Below, one piece after another: positions 42,434 through 51,178 of a DNA stretch of 64,000 nt. The notes beneath the pieces are model-generated. The model worked only from the letters and a program-made list of their open reading frames with translations, did not search any database and was not told the origin of the DNA. The stretch's first letter is position 1. The number at the start of each line of letters is the position of its first letter. Made by a program: the position numbers and the translations under genes. This DNA comes from JAIBJN01 sp963699495 (lineage in GTDB: Bacteria; Actinomycetota; Thermoleophilia; Gaiellales; Gaiellaceae), in the NCBI GenBank assembly GCA_963699495.1, contig CAVOUB010000007.1:62001-126000 (forward strand). The letters run 5' to 3'.

Positions 42434-43822
42434 TCAGCGCTTGACCTTCTCCCAGGCCTCCGTGAGGACCTCGCCCAGGATTCCGGTCATCTCGTCGAAC
42501 TGCGCCTGCTCGGCCACGAGCGGCGGCGAGATCTGGACGACCGGGTCGCCGCGGTCGTCGGCGCGGCAGATGAGCCCCGCCTCGAAGAGGCGCGGGGAAA
42601 GGAAGCCGCGCAGGAGCGACTCGCACTCGTCCTCGGAGAACGTCTCCCGGGTCTCCTTGTCCTTTACGAGCTCGAGCGCGTAGAAGTAGCCCGTGCCCCG
42701 CAGATCGCCGACGATCGGCAGCTCGAGCAGCTGGGCCAGCGTCGCGCGGAACGTGTCCTGCTCGGCCGCGACATGCTCGATCAGCCGCTCTCGCTTCATG
42801 ATCTCGATGTTCTTGAGCGCGATGGCCGCCTGCACCGGATGACCGCCGAAGGTGATGCCGTGCATGTACATCGCGTTCCCCTCGAGGAACGGCGCCGCCA
42901 CCTGGTCGCTGGCGATGACGGCGCCGATCGACGCGTGCGCCGACGAGAGGCCCTTCGCGGAGGTGACCAGGTCGGGTCGGATGTCGTAGCGCTCCGAGGC
43001 GAACCAGCTGCCGAGGCGGCCGAAGCCGGTGATGACCTCGTCCGCGCAGAGGAGGATGCCGTAGCGGTCGCAGATCTCCCGCACGCCGGCGAAGTAGCCC
43101 TCGGGCGGCGTGAAGGCGCCCCCGGCGTTCTGCACCGGCTCCAGGATCACCATGGCGACCGTGTCAGGGCCCGTGTGCTCGATCATCGACTCGAGGTCGT
43201 CGAGCAGGAATGCGGTGAACTCGGCCTCGGTCTCGTCGGCGGGCCGGTGGTAGCGGTTCGTGTTGTGGACGTGCAGCGTGTCGGGGACGAGCGGCTCGAA
43301 CGGCGTCTTCAGCGCGGCGATCCCGTTGATGGACAGCGCTCCCATGGTCGTCCCGTGGTAGGCGATCCGGCGCGCGATCGCCTTCCACCGGCGCTCGCCG
43401 TTGGCTGCGTGATACTGCCGCGCGAGCTTCCAGGCGGACTCGACCGCCTCGGAGCCTCCCGAGACGAAGAAGACGCGGTTCAGGTCGCCGGGCGTGACCG
43501 AGGCGACCTCGGCCGCCAGCTCGATCGCGCGCGGGTGCGCATAGTTCCAGTTGGTGTAGAAGGGCAGCTCGCGCAGCTGCGCTGCCGCGGCCTCCCCGAC
43601 CTCCTCGCCGAAGCCGTAGCCGATGTTGACCGCGAAGAGCCCGGCAAGCGCGTCGAGATAGCGCTTCCCGTTGATGTCCTCGAGGTAGCAGCCGTCGCCG
43701 CGCACGATGATCGGCAACTCTTCGTCCTCGAAGCCCGACATGCGAGTGAAGTGAAGCCAGAGATGGTCGCGTGCGGCTTTCTGCAGCTCGGCGGCTGAGA
43801 GGGAGGTCGCGGGGAAGCTCAT
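42434..43822 (-). CDS. Class III aminotransferase, putrescine/polyamine:pyruvate transaminase-like
   Basis: 462 residues. PLP-dependent class III fold: FFVSGGSEAVESAWKLARQY, YHGTTMGALSINGI, the Asp in LLCADEVITGFGRLG and the PLP Lys in TSAKGLSSAH. It belongs with SpuC-like omega-transaminases that deaminate putrescine or related amines with pyruvate. ATG at 43822 with AAAGGAG; it overlaps the PotC stop (ATGA). With the aminobutyraldehyde dehydrogenase at 47904 it would take imported putrescine to 4-aminobutyrate. Confidence 0.8.
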   Translation of the reverse strand: MSFPATSLSAAELQKAARDHLWLHFTRMSGFEDEELPIIVRGDGCYLEDINGKRYLDALAGLFAVNIGYGFGEEVGEAAAAQLRELPFYTNWNYAHPRAIELAAEVASVTPGDLNRVFFVSGGSEAVESAWKLARQYHAANGERRWKAIARRIAYHGTTMGALSINGIAALKTPFEPLVPDTLHVHNTNRYHRPADETEAEFTAFLLDDLESMIEHTGPDTVAMVILEPVQNAGGAFTPPEGYFAGVREICDRYGILLCADEVITGFGRLGSWFASERYDIRPDLVTSAKGLSSAHASIGAVIASDQVAAPFLEGNAMYMHGITFGGHPVQAAIALKNIEIMKRERLIEHVAAEQDTFRATLAQLLELPIVGDLRGTGYFYALELVKDKETRETFSEDECESLLRGFLSPRLFEAGLICRADDRGDPVVQISPPLVAEQAQFDEMTGILGEVLTEAWEKVKR

Positions 43823-44670
43823 ATAGCTCCTTTCGGGGAACGACGCCACTGGAGGAGGACGTTGGCGAGCATCAGCACGATGGCCACGCCGAAGATCATC
43901 GTGCCGATGACGTTGACCTCGGGCGGAACGCCGCGCTGGGCGGTGCTCCACACGAAGAGCGGGAACGTCGTCGTCGTGCCGGAGTTGAAGCTGGTGATGA
44001 CGAAATCGTCGATCGAGAGGGAGAAGGCGAGCAGCGCCCCGGCGAGGATCCCCGGCGCGATCAGAGGGAGCGTGATGCGGTAGAAGGTGACGTACTCGTT
44101 CGCGCCCAGGTCCATGGCCGCCTCCTCGACATGGCGGTCGAACCCGACGAGGCGGGCGCGCACCGTCACGACGACGAAGCTGATGCAGAACATGATGTGC
44201 GCGATGATGATCGTCCAGATTCCGAGGGCCGTCCCCAGGTTCAGGAAGAGCGTCAGCAGGGAGGCGCCGAGCACGATCTCGGGCGCGGTGAGCGGCACGA
44301 AGATGAGGAAGTTCGTCGCGCCTCGCCCGCGGAAGTGGTAGCGGACGAGGGCCATGGCGATCAGGGTTCCCAGGACGGTCGCGATGATCGTGGCGACGAC
44401 TGCCACCTTGATGCTCGTCCAGACCGCGTCCCCGAGGAAGGGCGGCCCGAACGGGTTCGTCCAGTGCTCGGTGGTGAAGCCCTCCCACGTGTAGTTGAAG
44501 CGCCCCGCCGGGTCGTTGAACGAGAAGACGATGACGACCACGATCGGGAGCATCAGGTAGGCGAGCGCGAGGATCCCGAACACGGCGATCGTGTTCCTGC
44601 GGACGAACGCCCACGCTCTCGTCGGCAGGCTCGCCCGGTGCCCGGGCAGCGGCTCGGCCGCGGCGGTCAT
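43819..44670 (-). CDS. potC: Polyamine ABC transporter permease PotC
   Basis: 283 residues, six spans. The EAA loop that contacts the ATPase is EEAAMDLGANEYVTFYRITLPLIAPGI. The FSFNDP and WTNPFGPPF segments near the N terminus are usual in PotC/PotI. The ATG overlaps the PotB stop (ATGA). Works in the membrane with PotB, PotA and the lipoprotein PotD. Confidence 0.85.
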   Translation of the reverse strand: MTAAAEPLPGHRASLPTRAWAFVRRNTIAVFGILALAYLMLPIVVVIVFSFNDPAGRFNYTWEGFTTEHWTNPFGPPFLGDAVWTSIKVAVVATIIATVLGTLIAMALVRYHFRGRGATNFLIFVPLTAPEIVLGASLLTLFLNLGTALGIWTIIIAHIMFCISFVVVTVRARLVGFDRHVEEAAMDLGANEYVTFYRITLPLIAPGILAGALLAFSLSIDDFVITSFNSGTTTTFPLFVWSTAQRGVPPEVNVIGTMIFGVAIVLMLANVLLQWRRSPKGAI

Positions 44671-45524
44671 CCCGCCATCCTCTCGGTGCCGAGGAGCCGG
44701 GTGTAGACCAGGATGAGGACGAGGATGACCGCCATAAGGATGACCGAAAGCGCTGCGGCCTGCCCGTAGTCGGTGATCTCGAGGAACTTCGACTGGATGA
44801 CGTTGCCGACCATCGCCTGGTTCGGCGTGCCGAGGAGCTCGGCGTTGATGAAGTCGCCGGCGGCGGGGATGAAGGTCAGGAGCGTCCCGGCGATCACGCC
44901 CGGCATGGACAGCGGCAGCGTCACGCGCAGGAAAGCCTTCGTGCTCGAGGCGTAGAGGTCCTTGGCCGCCTCGATCAGGCCCTTGTCGATCTGCTCCAGG
45001 CTGACGTAGAGCGGCAGGGCCATGAAAGGCAGGAAGTTGTAGGTGATCCCCGCGATCACGGCGGTCGACGTGGCGAGGACGCGGCCGTCGTCCGGGACCA
45101 GCCCCACGAGCTGGAAGACGTTCACGACGAAGCCGTCATCCGCCAGGATGTTCTGCCAGGCCAGCGTGCGGATCAGGTAGGTGACGAAGAAGGGCGCGAT
45201 GATGCAGAGCAGGAGCAGGTTCTTCCAGCGCCCGCCGCGGAAGGCGATCCAGTAGGTGAGCGGGTACGAGATCAGCAGGGCGAGGATCGTGGCAATCCCC
45301 GAGTACTGGAGCGAGCGGAAGAACTGGGCCTGGTAGGTGCTGAAGGCCTCGGAATAGTTGTCCCAGGCCCAGTTGAACGTGTAGCCGGTCTGAACCGTCC
45401 CCTCCTGCAGCGACGTGAAGCCGAGGTAGTAGAGCGGGACGACGAAGAACAGGACCAGAAAGGCCACCCCGGGCGCCAGGAGCACATACGGAGTCAGCCA
45501 GCTGTGACGGTGGAAGAAGCTCAT
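44667..45524 (-). CDS. potB: Polyamine ABC transporter permease PotB
   Basis: 285 residues, six spans, with the EAA loop as IEAAKDLYASSTKAFLRVTLPLSMPGV. N-terminal LTPYVLLAPGVAFLVLFFVVPL is typical. Located 16 bases after the potD stop. Forms the translocation pore with PotC. Confidence 0.85.
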   Translation of the reverse strand: MSFFHRHSWLTPYVLLAPGVAFLVLFFVVPLYYLGFTSLQEGTVQTGYTFNWAWDNYSEAFSTYQAQFFRSLQYSGIATILALLISYPLTYWIAFRGGRWKNLLLLCIIAPFFVTYLIRTLAWQNILADDGFVVNVFQLVGLVPDDGRVLATSTAVIAGITYNFLPFMALPLYVSLEQIDKGLIEAAKDLYASSTKAFLRVTLPLSMPGVIAGTLLTFIPAAGDFINAELLGTPNQAMVGNVIQSKFLEITDYGQAAALSVILMAVILVLILVYTRLLGTERMAG

Positions 45525-45540
45525 GCGCCGGCCGGCCGAA

Positions 45541-46734
45541 CTAGACGCCGATCACCTTCTGCCACTGCTCCTGGTACACCGGGTTCTCGATGGCCACCGG
45601 GTCGAACTCGTGGAGGTTCTTGAGCACCTCGGGCGTCGGGAAGATGAGCGGGTTCTCGGCAAGGGCCGGGTCGATCTCGGTAATGGCCTCCTTCGTCCCC
45701 TTCACGGGCGTGATGTAGTTCACGTAGGCGGCGACCTGAGCCGCGATCTTCGGGTCGTAGAAGAAGTTCATGAAGGTGGACGCCGTGAAGACGTCGCCGC
45801 CGGTCGGGATCAACATGGTGTCCACCGACGTCATGCCGCCCGCGTCGGGAATCCTGAACTCGAGGTTCGGGTTGTCTGCCTGGAGGATGACGACGTCGCC
45901 CGACCAGGCCATGCACGCGTAGGCGTCGCCCCCGGCCAGGAGGCCTGTGTAGTCGTTCCCGGTGAACTGGCGGATCTGCCCGTCGTCGACCGCCTTCTGG
46001 ATCTTGGCGATCACCTCGTCGTAGGCGGCCGAGTCGAAGTCGGCGGGGTCCTCGCCCATCTCCAGCAGGAACAGCCCAACGGTGTCCTCGAAACCGTCCA
46101 GCATCGTGACCTTGCCCTTGAGGGCGGGATCGAGCAGTTGCTCCACCGAGGTGATCTCGCCCCCGACCTTCTCCGGGTCGTAGCCGACACCGGTGATGTA
46201 CGTCTGCCAGGGGAGGCTGTAGTCGCGGTTGGGATCCCAGGCCGGGCTCTTGAGCGAATCCTCGAGGTTGACCATATTGGGAATCGCGCTCTTGTCGAGC
46301 TTCTGCAGGTAGCCCAGGTCGAGGAGCCGCGCGCACATCCACGCCGTGGGGACGATGATGTCGCGGTCGATGGACTGGCCGCGCGAGAGTGGCGCCTGGA
46401 TCTCGCCGAAGAACTCCTCGTTCGAGTTGATGTCCTCGAGGTAGTTGACCTTGACTCCCGTCGCCTCGGTGAACTGGTCGAGCGTCGGGAAGGAGGTCGC
46501 GTCGTCGTTCTGGTCGATGTAATAGGGCCAGTTGGAGACGGTGATCTCGTCCGCGAGCACCTGCTCGACCGTCGTCGCCTCGGTCTGGGGTTGCTGGCCC
46601 TCGATTCCCCCGCCGCCGCCGCCACAGGCCGCCAAAAGGCCGGGCAGGGACAGCGTGACTCCGCCGACGGCGGCTCGACGCAGGAGCTGCTCGCGGCTGA
46701 TCGGGTCGTTGATCCGCTCGAACGGGTGCTTCAT
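45541..46734 (-). CDS. potD: Polyamine-binding lipoprotein PotD
   Basis: 397 residues. N-terminal signal with RRAAVGGVTLSLPGLLAAC: a twin Arg and a lipobox (LAAC), which may direct Tat export before lipidation. Mature part is a PotD/PotF periplasmic-type binding protein: ITVSNWPYYIDQ, FTEATGVKVNYLEDINSN, DYSLPWQTYITGVGYD and WSGDVVILQ. The spermidine or putrescine preference cannot be told. Gap of 14 bases to potA. Confidence 0.85.
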   Translation of the reverse strand: MKHPFERINDPISREQLLRRAAVGGVTLSLPGLLAACGGGGGGIEGQQPQTEATTVEQVLADEITVSNWPYYIDQNDDATSFPTLDQFTEATGVKVNYLEDINSNEEFFGEIQAPLSRGQSIDRDIIVPTAWMCARLLDLGYLQKLDKSAIPNMVNLEDSLKSPAWDPNRDYSLPWQTYITGVGYDPEKVGGEITSVEQLLDPALKGKVTMLDGFEDTVGLFLLEMGEDPADFDSAAYDEVIAKIQKAVDDGQIRQFTGNDYTGLLAGGDAYACMAWSGDVVILQADNPNLEFRIPDAGGMTSVDTMLIPTGGDVFTASTFMNFFYDPKIAAQVAAYVNYITPVKGTKEAITEIDPALAENPLIFPTPEVLKNLHEFDPVAIENPVYQEQWQKVIGV

Positions 46735-46748
46735 CGATCCTTCTCCTC

Positions 46749-47846
46749 CTATGACTCCACTACGAAGCTCGCGTCGGGGCTCCAGCTGAGCGTGACCTGG
46801 TCGCCAGGCTGCACCGAGGGCGCCCCGGCCTCGGTGTTCTGGACGTAAAGCGTGATCGCGCCGGCCCGCGTGTCGACGATGTACTGGGTCGAGACGCCGA
46901 TGTAGGCGCTCTCCCGCACCTCGCCCGCCAGGTGGTTCGCCTCGTGCGTGCCGAGGCGCACCTTCTCGGGGCGGATCCCGATCGACACCTCGCCGGTCCG
47001 CCCCGCAGCGGCGGACGCGCGGACGACGGTGCCGTCGGTGAGCCGCACGACCCCGTCTCCCTCCACCGTTCCCTGGAGCAGGTTGGAGATCCCCAGGAAG
47101 CCTGCGACGAACGCGGTCCGCGGGGTCTCGTAGAGGTCGTTCGGCGTCCCGAGTTGCTCGATCTTCCCGTCGTGCATGACCGCGATCGTGTCGGCCATCG
47201 TCATGGCCTCCTCCTGATCGTGGGTCACGTGCACGAACGTGATCCCTACCTCGTTCTGGATCCCCTTCAGCTCGAGCTGCATCTGCTTGCGGAGCTTGAG
47301 GTCGAGCGCCCCGAGCGGCTCGTCGAGCAGGAGCACGCGGGGCCGGTTGACGAGGGCCCGCGCCAGCGCGACGCGCTGCTGCTGCCCGCCGGAGAGCTGG
47401 CGCGGCTTGCGCCGCTCGAAGCCCACGAGATCGACGAGCGTGAGCGCCCCGGAGACGCGCTCGTTCAGCTCGGCGCCCTTGACTCCCTTCCGCTTGAGCC
47501 CGAAGGCGACGTTGTCGGCAATCGACAGGTGCGGGAAGAGCGCGTAGCTCTGGAAGACCGTGTTGACGTCGCGCTTGTAGGGCGGGAGCCCGGTGACGTC
47601 GCGGTCACCGAGATAGATCGTGCCTCCGCTCGGCTCCTCGAAGCCCCCGATCATCCTCAGGCTCGTCGTCTTCCCGCAGCCGGAGGGGCCCAGGAGCGCG
47701 AAGAAGCTCCCGCGCGGGATCTCGAGCGAGACGTCGTCGACTGCGGCGACGCCGTCGAAGAGCTTCGTCACGCGCTCGAGCCGGACATCGGCTACCGGAG
47801 CGCCGCTCTCGGCCTGCAGGTCCGCAGTGTCCGTGCTCGCCGTCAT
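46749..47846 (-). CDS. potA: Polyamine ABC transporter ATP-binding protein PotA
   Basis: 365 residues. Walker A GPSGCGKT at 53-60, signature LSGGQQQR, Walker B LLLDEPLGALD, and the H-loop VTHDQEEA. A C-terminal TOBE domain (from about 285; EVSIGIRPEKVRLG) completes the PotA plan. Starts 57 bases after the aldehyde dehydrogenase stop; the operon order is dehydrogenase-potA-potD-potB-potC-aminotransferase. Confidence 0.9.
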   Translation of the reverse strand: MTASTDTADLQAESGAPVADVRLERVTKLFDGVAAVDDVSLEIPRGSFFALLGPSGCGKTTSLRMIGGFEEPSGGTIYLGDRDVTGLPPYKRDVNTVFQSYALFPHLSIADNVAFGLKRKGVKGAELNERVSGALTLVDLVGFERRKPRQLSGGQQQRVALARALVNRPRVLLLDEPLGALDLKLRKQMQLELKGIQNEVGITFVHVTHDQEEAMTMADTIAVMHDGKIEQLGTPNDLYETPRTAFVAGFLGISNLLQGTVEGDGVVRLTDGTVVRASAAAGRTGEVSIGIRPEKVRLGTHEANHLAGEVRESAYIGVSTQYIVDTRAGAITLYVQNTEAGAPSVQPGDQVTLSWSPDASFVVES

Positions 47847-47903
47847 GCCCTCGGCACGACCGTCTCTGTCGCCATCACTCGGGCTTCGCCATCGCGGTGG
47901 GGC

Positions 47904-49340
47904 TCAGCCGATCTTCGCCATGACGTGCTTGATCTGCGTGTAGTCCTCGAGCGAGTAGACCGAGAGGTCCTTGCCGTAGCCGGACTGCTTGTAGCCGCCG
48001 TGGGGCATCTCGGAGACGAGCGGGATGTGATCGTTGATCCACACCGTCCCGAACTGGAGCTTCCGCGCGGCATTCAGGGCCCGGCCGATGTCCCGCGTCC
48101 AGACCGAGGACGCGAGCCCGTAGTTGACGTCGTTTGCCCACGCGATTGCCTGGTCGTCCTCGGCGAAGCGCTGGACGGTGACGACCGGGCCGAAGATCTC
48201 GCGCTGGACGATCTCGTCGGTCTGGTCGACGTCGGCGACGACGGTCGGGTTGACGAAGAAGCCGCGCTCGCCGTTCGACCCGCCGCCCGTGAGGACGGTG
48301 GCGCCCTTGGCCCGCTCCAGGAAGCCGAAGACGCGCTCCTGCTGATCCTTGGAGATCACGGGGCCCATCTCGACGTCCTCGCCCTCGGCCGGGTCGCCGA
48401 CCTGGATCGACGCGACGGCCGGGACGAGCTCCTCGAGGAGCTTGTCGTAGATCTTCGGGCCGGCCATGATCCGCGAGGCCGCGGTGCAGTCCTGGCCGGA
48501 GTTCCAGAAGCCGGCCGCCCTGACGCCCTCTGCGACCGCCACCGGATCGGCGTCGTCGAACACGATCACGGGCGCCTTCCCGCCGAGCTCGAGGTGGACC
48601 CGCTTCAGGGAGTCCGCGGCGGTGCGCGCGATGACCTTGCCGGTCTCGACGTCGCCCGTCAGCGAGACGAGGCGGACGTCGGGGTGCTTCACGAGCGCCT
48701 CGCCGGCGGGGACCCCCTCACCGGTGATCACGTTGAGGACGCCCGGCGGGATGATCCCCTCGGCCAGCTCGACGAAGCGCAGCAGCGTCAGCGGAGTCTG
48801 CTCGGAAGGCTTGAGCACCTGCGTGTTGCCCGCCGCGAGGGCAGGCCCGAGCTTCCAGACGGCCATCCAGAGCGGGTAGTTCCACGGCGCGATCCCGGCC
48901 ACGACCCCGAGAGGCTCGCGGCGGATCATCGAGGTGTGCTCACGCATGTACTCGCCGGTGGAGCGGCCCTCGAGGATGCGGGCGGCGCCGGCGAAGAAAC
49001 GGAGGTTGTCCGCCATCTCGCTGGGCTCGTCGCGCGCGGCGGCGATGGGCTTGCCGACGTTCCTGGATTCGAGCTGGGCCAGCTCCTCGGCGTTCTCTTC
49101 AATGACGTCGGCGAGCTTGAGCAGCATCTCGGCGCGCTCGCGCGGCGTGGCGTCGAGCCACTCGCCGAGGGCCGCCTTCGCGGCCTCGACGGCGCGGTTC
49201 GCGTCCTCTTCGGTGCTCGCCGGAACCTCGGCGATCGTCTCGCCCGTCGCCGGGTTCAGGACCTCCATCGTCTCGCCCCCGGCGGAGTCGACCCACTCTC
49301 CACCGATGTAGTTCTTGTGCTGGGAGACAGCAACGCTCAT
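47904..49340 (-). CDS. Aldehyde dehydrogenase, gamma-aminobutyraldehyde type
   Basis: 478 residues from the ATG at 49340. Full ALDH motifs: APWNYPLWMAVWKLGPALAAGN, the Glu in ELGGKAPVIV, the nucleophile Cys in NSGQDCTAASR, and QREIFGPVVTVQRF. The NSGQDCTAASRI stretch resembles the YdcW/PatD aminobutyraldehyde dehydrogenases (NAGQDCTAACRI). First gene of the polyamine transport operon, so a role in oxidising 4-aminobutyraldehyde made by the class III transaminase fits well. Unlike the ALDH at 24968 it has no frame breaks. Confidence 0.8.
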   Translation of the reverse strand: MSVAVSQHKNYIGGEWVDSAGGETMEVLNPATGETIAEVPASTEEDANRAVEAAKAALGEWLDATPRERAEMLLKLADVIEENAEELAQLESRNVGKPIAAARDEPSEMADNLRFFAGAARILEGRSTGEYMREHTSMIRREPLGVVAGIAPWNYPLWMAVWKLGPALAAGNTQVLKPSEQTPLTLLRFVELAEGIIPPGVLNVITGEGVPAGEALVKHPDVRLVSLTGDVETGKVIARTAADSLKRVHLELGGKAPVIVFDDADPVAVAEGVRAAGFWNSGQDCTAASRIMAGPKIYDKLLEELVPAVASIQVGDPAEGEDVEMGPVISKDQQERVFGFLERAKGATVLTGGGSNGERGFFVNPTVVADVDQTDEIVQREIFGPVVTVQRFAEDDQAIAWANDVNYGLASSVWTRDIGRALNAARKLQFGTVWINDHIPLVSEMPHGGYKQSGYGKDLSVYSLEDYTQIKHVMAKIG

Positions 49341-49361
49341 CTGGATCCGACCTCCGTTTCG

Positions 49362-49401
49362 ACGCTGGGGCCAGCGTAGCCCCCGGTGCGTTCCGCAACA
49401 A
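49362..49401 (-). promoter_or_regulatory. Promoter and operator-like palindrome of the polyamine operon
   Basis: Reading the minus strand, TTGTTG (49401-49396), 17-base spacer and TACGCT (49378-49373). A perfect ACGCTGG-GG-CCAGCGT palindrome (49362-49377) overlaps the -10 and start point, the place expected for a repressor site. Confidence 0.45.
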
Positions 49402-49454
49402 GCCCGAAACGCGGGCCTAACCACCCGGACCCAATTGGACAAGTTGTCGAAAAA

Positions 49455-50552
49455 CTAGGGGCGGAGGGCGCCACGGCGTGCCATTGCGTCCACAAGGCGG
49501 TCGGTCGGCAACTCGTGCGCGACCGTTCCGTTGTGGCCGGTCATGGTCTCGGCCGCGCAAAGCGCGTTCAGGATCGCCTCCTCGGTGGCCTCCACGACGG
49601 CGTCGAAGAACGGCGTGATGCGGCCGCCCGGCACCATCTCGAGCTGCACCGTCGGGGGGTGGTCGGCGGCCAGGTCGCCGGCCGGGAGGCCGCGGTTCCC
49701 GGTCGCGAAGCAGAGGAAAAGATCGCCGCTGGAGTCCTCCCCCACCCCGCCGACGCGTGCGATGCCGAGGCCGGCCCGCTGCGCCAGCCGCTCGCACTGG
49801 CCCGGCAGGAGGGGCGCATCGGTCCCGACGATGACGATGATGGAGCCGCCGGGGCCCGTGCCCGGCACGCCCGGTAGGGGCACGACCGAGGCCGGGATCT
49901 CCTCGCCCACGGGCACGCCGTCGACGCGGAGGCGCGCGCGCCTGCCGTAGTTCGCCTGGACGAGCACGCCGACGACGTAGCCTCCGGCGGCCTCGACCAC
50001 GCGCGAGGACGTGCCGATGCCGCCCTTGAACTCGTGGCAGATCATCCCGGTGCCGCCGCCCACGTTCCCCTCGGCAACGGGGCCGCCGGCGGCCGACGCG
50101 AGCGCGTCGCGCGCGTGCTCCGGCTTGACGTGCATGCCGTTGATGTCGTTCAGCGGGCCGTCCCAGGTCTCGCCGACGACCGGCAGGCTCCAGAAGCCCT
50201 CCCCGCCGGCCCGCCGCTCGACCTCGGCGGCGATCAGGGCGTCGTGGACGACTCCGACGGAGTGCGTGTTGGTCAGCCCGATCGGCGAGATGAGCATGCC
50301 CGACTCGCGGATCCACTCCAGCCCGGTGAGCTCCCCGTTCCCGTTCAGCCGGTGCGGGCCGGCGAAGACCGGCTCCTCCCACGGATTGCCCTCGTGCGGG
50401 AAGATCACCGTGACTCCGGTGCGGACCGAGTCGCCCTCCACGACCGTCGTGTGACCGACGCGAACGCCGGGGACGTCGGTGATGGCGTTGAGCTCACCGG
50501 TCGGGAGCGTCCCGATCCGGATCCCGAGCTCTCTGGCGCGCGGCCTGGGCAC
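49455..50552 (-). CDS. P1-family (DmpA/BapA-type) self-processing aminopeptidase
   Basis: 365 residues. Family S58/P1: the N-terminal ITDVPGVRVGHTTV, GLTNTHSVGVVHDAL, and the autocatalytic cleavage site in GPGGSIIVIVGTDAPL, where the Ser becomes the N-terminal nucleophile. NVGGGTGMICHEFKGGIGTSSR matches DmpA. Members are beta- or D-aminopeptidases, or act on small amides. Start ATG 50552. Divergent from the NUDIX gene by 23 bases. Not linked to the polyamine operon by strand spacing (gap of 114 bases with a promoter). Confidence 0.8.
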   Translation of the reverse strand: MPRPRARELGIRIGTLPTGELNAITDVPGVRVGHTTVVEGDSVRTGVTVIFPHEGNPWEEPVFAGPHRLNGNGELTGLEWIRESGMLISPIGLTNTHSVGVVHDALIAAEVERRAGGEGFWSLPVVGETWDGPLNDINGMHVKPEHARDALASAAGGPVAEGNVGGGTGMICHEFKGGIGTSSRVVEAAGGYVVGVLVQANYGRRARLRVDGVPVGEEIPASVVPLPGVPGTGPGGSIIVIVGTDAPLLPGQCERLAQRAGLGIARVGGVGEDSSGDLFLCFATGNRGLPAGDLAADHPPTVQLEMVPGGRITPFFDAVVEATEEAILNALCAAETMTGHNGTVAHELPTDRLVDAMARRGALRP

Positions 50553-50562
50553 GGCGGCAGCC

Positions 50563-50568
50563 TAGACT
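50563..50568 (+). promoter_or_regulatory. -10 TAGACT, leaderless start of NUDIX gene
   Basis: TAGACT ends seven bases before the GTG at 50576, so the message is probably leaderless. The same layout precedes purD and purB. Confidence 0.5.
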
Positions 50569-50575
50569 CCGCGGC

Positions 50576-50983
50576 GTGGAAGTGCAGCGCCGTCCCGACT
50601 CCGTGAGCATCGTCGCCGTCGACGGAGGCCTGATCGTCGTCGTCCGGCAGACGCGGGCGGGGGCGGACGGGCGCACGCTCGAGCTCCCGGCCGGCTCGAT
50701 CGAGGAAGGCGAAACGCCCGAAGAGTGCGCCGCGCGCGAGCTCGTCGAGGAGTGCGGGCTGACCGCGGGCTCCTGGCGAAAGCTCGGCTCGTTCTGGGCC
50801 GCTCCCGACTACTCGACCGAGTACGTCCACGCCTTCGAGGCGACCGGTCTCGTCGATGTCGGCATCGGCGAGCGCGAGGAAGGCGACGACCTCGTCATGG
50901 AGCGCCTCCCCCTCCGCGGCGTCATCGGCGAGCTCTCGGACGCAAACTCGCTGGCCGCGCTCACCCTCTGGCTCCAGGGCTGA
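50576..50983 (+). CDS. NUDIX hydrolase (ADP-ribose pyrophosphatase-like)
   Basis: 135 residues. A complete Nudix box (GSIEEGETPEECAARELVEECGL, residues ~43-65; REL and EE ligands present) is preceded by TLELPAGS, typical of ADP-sugar pyrophosphatases. Starts at GTG 50576 without a ribosome site. Single-gene unit. The precise nucleotide substrate is open. Confidence 0.8.
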   Translation: MEVQRRPDSVSIVAVDGGLIVVVRQTRAGADGRTLELPAGSIEEGETPEECAARELVEECGLTAGSWRKLGSFWAAPDYSTEYVHAFEATGLVDVGIGEREEGDDLVMERLPLRGVIGELSDANSLAALTLWLQG

Positions 50984-51009
50984 GTCCGCAACACCGGGTC
51001 CCTCCCGGC

Positions 51010-51029
51010 CACGTCCGGGGTCTGACCCC
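51010..51029 (+). repeat. Palindrome-containing repeat, copy 1
   Basis: 20-base unit CACGTCCGGGGTCTGACCCC; its core GGGGTC-T-GACCCC is an inverted repeat. The second copy is at 51124-51143 (one mismatch). Confidence 0.55.
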
Positions 51030-51123
51030 CGTGATGGCTCTGCGAGGCGCGTCCACCGGCGTGCTCTCCCCGCGAAGTCAGACTCTGTGCGGGGGGTTTT
51101 CGCCGGGCCTAGTCCCACCCGGA

Positions 51124-51143
51124 CACGTCAGGGGTCTGACCCC
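51124..51143 (+). repeat. Palindrome-containing repeat, copy 2
   Basis: CACGTCAGGGGTCTGACCCC, 19 of 20 bases as at 51010. It is flanked on both sides by GGACACGTC (51121-51129 and 51144-51152), so the unit itself may be part of a longer dispersed element. The surrounding 50984-51178 has no gene. Confidence 0.55.
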
Positions 51144-51178
51144 GGACACGTCGCGCCGGGACAAGGAGCGGCCCGCCA

